Below are positions 42,160-42,948 of a DNA stretch of 42,948 bases, one piece after another. This DNA is from Mycobacterium sp. (GTDB lineage Bacteria > Actinomycetota > Actinomycetes > Mycobacteriales > Mycobacteriaceae), in NCBI RefSeq assembly GCF_002863225.1, contig NZ_PKEK01000019.1, positions 1 through 42,948 on the forward strand, written 5' to 3'. A program made the translations under genes and the position numbers. Every line of letters starts with the position of its first letter. Positions within the stretch are counted from its first letter, which is position 1. The notes under the pieces are model-generated. The model had not been told where the DNA came from, made no database searches, and was given only the letters and a program-made list of their open reading frames with translations.

Positions 42160-42948
42160 GCACTGGCCTCCGAAGAAGGTGTGGTGGGTAGTGCGGGCGG
42201 GGTGACGCTGAGCACGGGCATACCGAGCGGCACCGTGTGGGCTGCGCGGTGACGGCGCACGATGGCGACGGCGTCACCGATGCGGGCTCGCTCGGTTTCG
42301 TCGATGCCGGTGATATCGCCTTTGATTCGGTTGATCAGCCGCCGGACCCGGGTGATTTCTTCCTGAGTCGGAGTGGCGTCGGCACGGGCCCAGTCATCAA
42401 TGCCATCAACGGTGGCGGCCAGCCGTTCTCGGGTGCGCAGCAGATCATCAAGGTATACCTGCAACTCGGGAAGGAACGCCACGTTGGTGCGGAAGTGGTC
42501 GCAGCCCACGCACCGGTACCGGACCGGGCACGCTCCGCCGCCGGCTTTGACGTTGGTCGGCTCGGTGCAGGTGCCGTAGGGCACGGCGACCTCTCCGACA
42601 GCGTGGCGGGCGCGTTCGGAATCCAACAGCATCTGCGCGTCGCGCCAGATCCGGTTGCCGTGCCGGTCGAAGCTCAGCGCGGTGACGGTGTCGACGGCGT
42701 CGCGGCGGCGGCCTTCGCCGATGCGGTAGTAGCGGCGGGTCATGGAATAGCTTCGGTGATCGAGCAGTTCGGCCAGGACGTCGATCGGCACTCCGGCATC
42801 CGCGTGACGTTGGGCATACGAGCGGCTTGTGTCCGCAGAGGCCGTGTGCAGTCGGGTTCGTGTTGCATTGGTGCTGGGACGATTCCGGGCGCGGGTTCGC
42901 GATGCAGATCGCCGCCGGTGTGGCGATAACCGACCGGGCGCTGTGACT
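42156..42948 (-). CDS. Tyrosine recombinase C-terminal part, running off the window
   Basis: The C-terminal catalytic segment is clear: SYAQRHADAGVPIDVLAELLDHRSYSMTRRYYRIGEGRRR, with the box II Arg-His pair partly kept, the LLDHRS motif and the nucleophile Tyr in RRYYRI. A Cys-rich tail (CTEPTNVKAGGGACPVRYRCVGCDHF) and a helical end follow, as in actinobacterial recombinases paired with DUF6262. The frame is open to the window edge, but residues just upstream of SYAQRHADAG lack the expected His of the HxxR box and read poorly. A frameshift or a divergent allele is therefore possible. A start at GTG 42791 would give only a fragment. Confidence 0.75.
   Translation of the reverse strand, partial: VTAPGRLSPHRRRSASRTRARNRPSTNATRTRLHTASADTSRSYAQRHADAGVPIDVLAELLDHRSYSMTRRYYRIGEGRRRDAVDTVTALSFDRHGNRIWRDAQMLLDSERARHAVGEVAVPYGTCTEPTNVKAGGGACPVRYRCVGCDHFRTNVAFLPELQVYLDDLLRTRERLAATVDGIDDWARADATPTQEEITRVRRLINRIKGDITGIDETERARIGDAVAIVRRHRAAHTVPLGMPVLSVTPPALPTTPSSEASA

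Larger units (their letters stand above)
41490..42948 (-). mobile_element. End of a tyrosine-recombinase transposon (Tn554-like gene order)
   Basis: The DNA from the break in the integrase gene to the window edge carries a DUF6262 gene preceded by a tyrosine recombinase gene, both on the minus strand and overlapping by ATGA. This is the order of the last two genes (tnpB, tnpC) in Tn554-like transposons. The other end and any first recombinase gene lie outside. No terminal repeat could be recognised at the visible edge. Confidence 0.6.

Noticed and set aside
1..42948. tRNA, rRNA or CRISPR
   Set aside because: No T-loop-like tRNA sequence outside coding frames, no rRNA signature and no spaced repeat array was seen.

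Overview
The window is GC-rich, compactly coded actinobacterial DNA. Family content points to Mycobacteriaceae: an EccA-type AAA+ ATPase inside a type IV secretion (T4SS) operon, a MobF relaxase, an NrdH-type redoxin, and two perfect copies of the mycobacterial DnaA box TTGTCCACA. It reads as the accessory and transfer part of a conjugative plasmid or an integrative conjugative element. No rRNA, tRNA, CRISPR array or core metabolic gene was seen. A replication initiator, a ParA, a coupling protein and an intact integrase are not in the window.

Layout. 1-3.2 kb: the 3' part of an unknown gene, a small-molecule-type methyltransferase, a small unknown protein and a TetR regulator. 3.25-4.76 kb (minus): a three-gene unit of an HTH protein, a membrane protein and a small Cys/His protein. 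4.9-14.9 kb (plus): a tightly overlapping T4SS operon made of two membrane proteins, a TcpC/VirB8-like protein, a small two-helix membrane protein, a VirB4-like ATPase, a VirB6-like polytopic protein, an EccA-like ATPase and a small unknown protein; a lipoprotein gene follows. 15.6-24.6 kb (minus): a three-gene cassette of Snf2-type helicase with a C-terminal DUF3883 domain, DUF1156 DNA methylase and DUF499 ATPase, which looks like a defence or modification system. 24.9-30.8 kb (minus): a 1951-residue relaxase-helicase. 31-33.1 kb: small accessory genes, one HNH-like.

33.1-38 kb is a maintenance region: NrdH-like redoxin, an AT-rich spacer, a ParB-family protein divergent from a PP-loop (PAPS-reductase-like) protein, an XRE regulator and two unknown genes. 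One 19-bp element, TGTAGCCTATAAGCAACAC, lies 18-30 bp upstream of four start codons here, always in the same orientation to the gene. It marks a previously unlisted regulon. Two consensus DnaA boxes in the same region suggest an origin.

38-40.5 kb holds a frameshifted HTH gene, a membrane protein, an orphan Phd-like antitoxin with a long C-terminal domain, and an AbrB/RelE-type toxin-antitoxin pair with a tandem-repeat operator. 40.5-42.9 kb holds a 28-bp dif-like site (11-6-11 dyad) upstream of a tyrosine recombinase cut off just before its first catalytic Arg. The cut is made by the end of another element that carries a DUF6262 gene and a second tyrosine recombinase running off the window.

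How the parts fit: relaxase and T4SS would move the element. ParB, the candidate origin and the toxin-antitoxin genes would keep it. The helicase/methylase/ATPase cassette would protect it or its host. Functions are inferred from motifs read by eye; no database search was possible.
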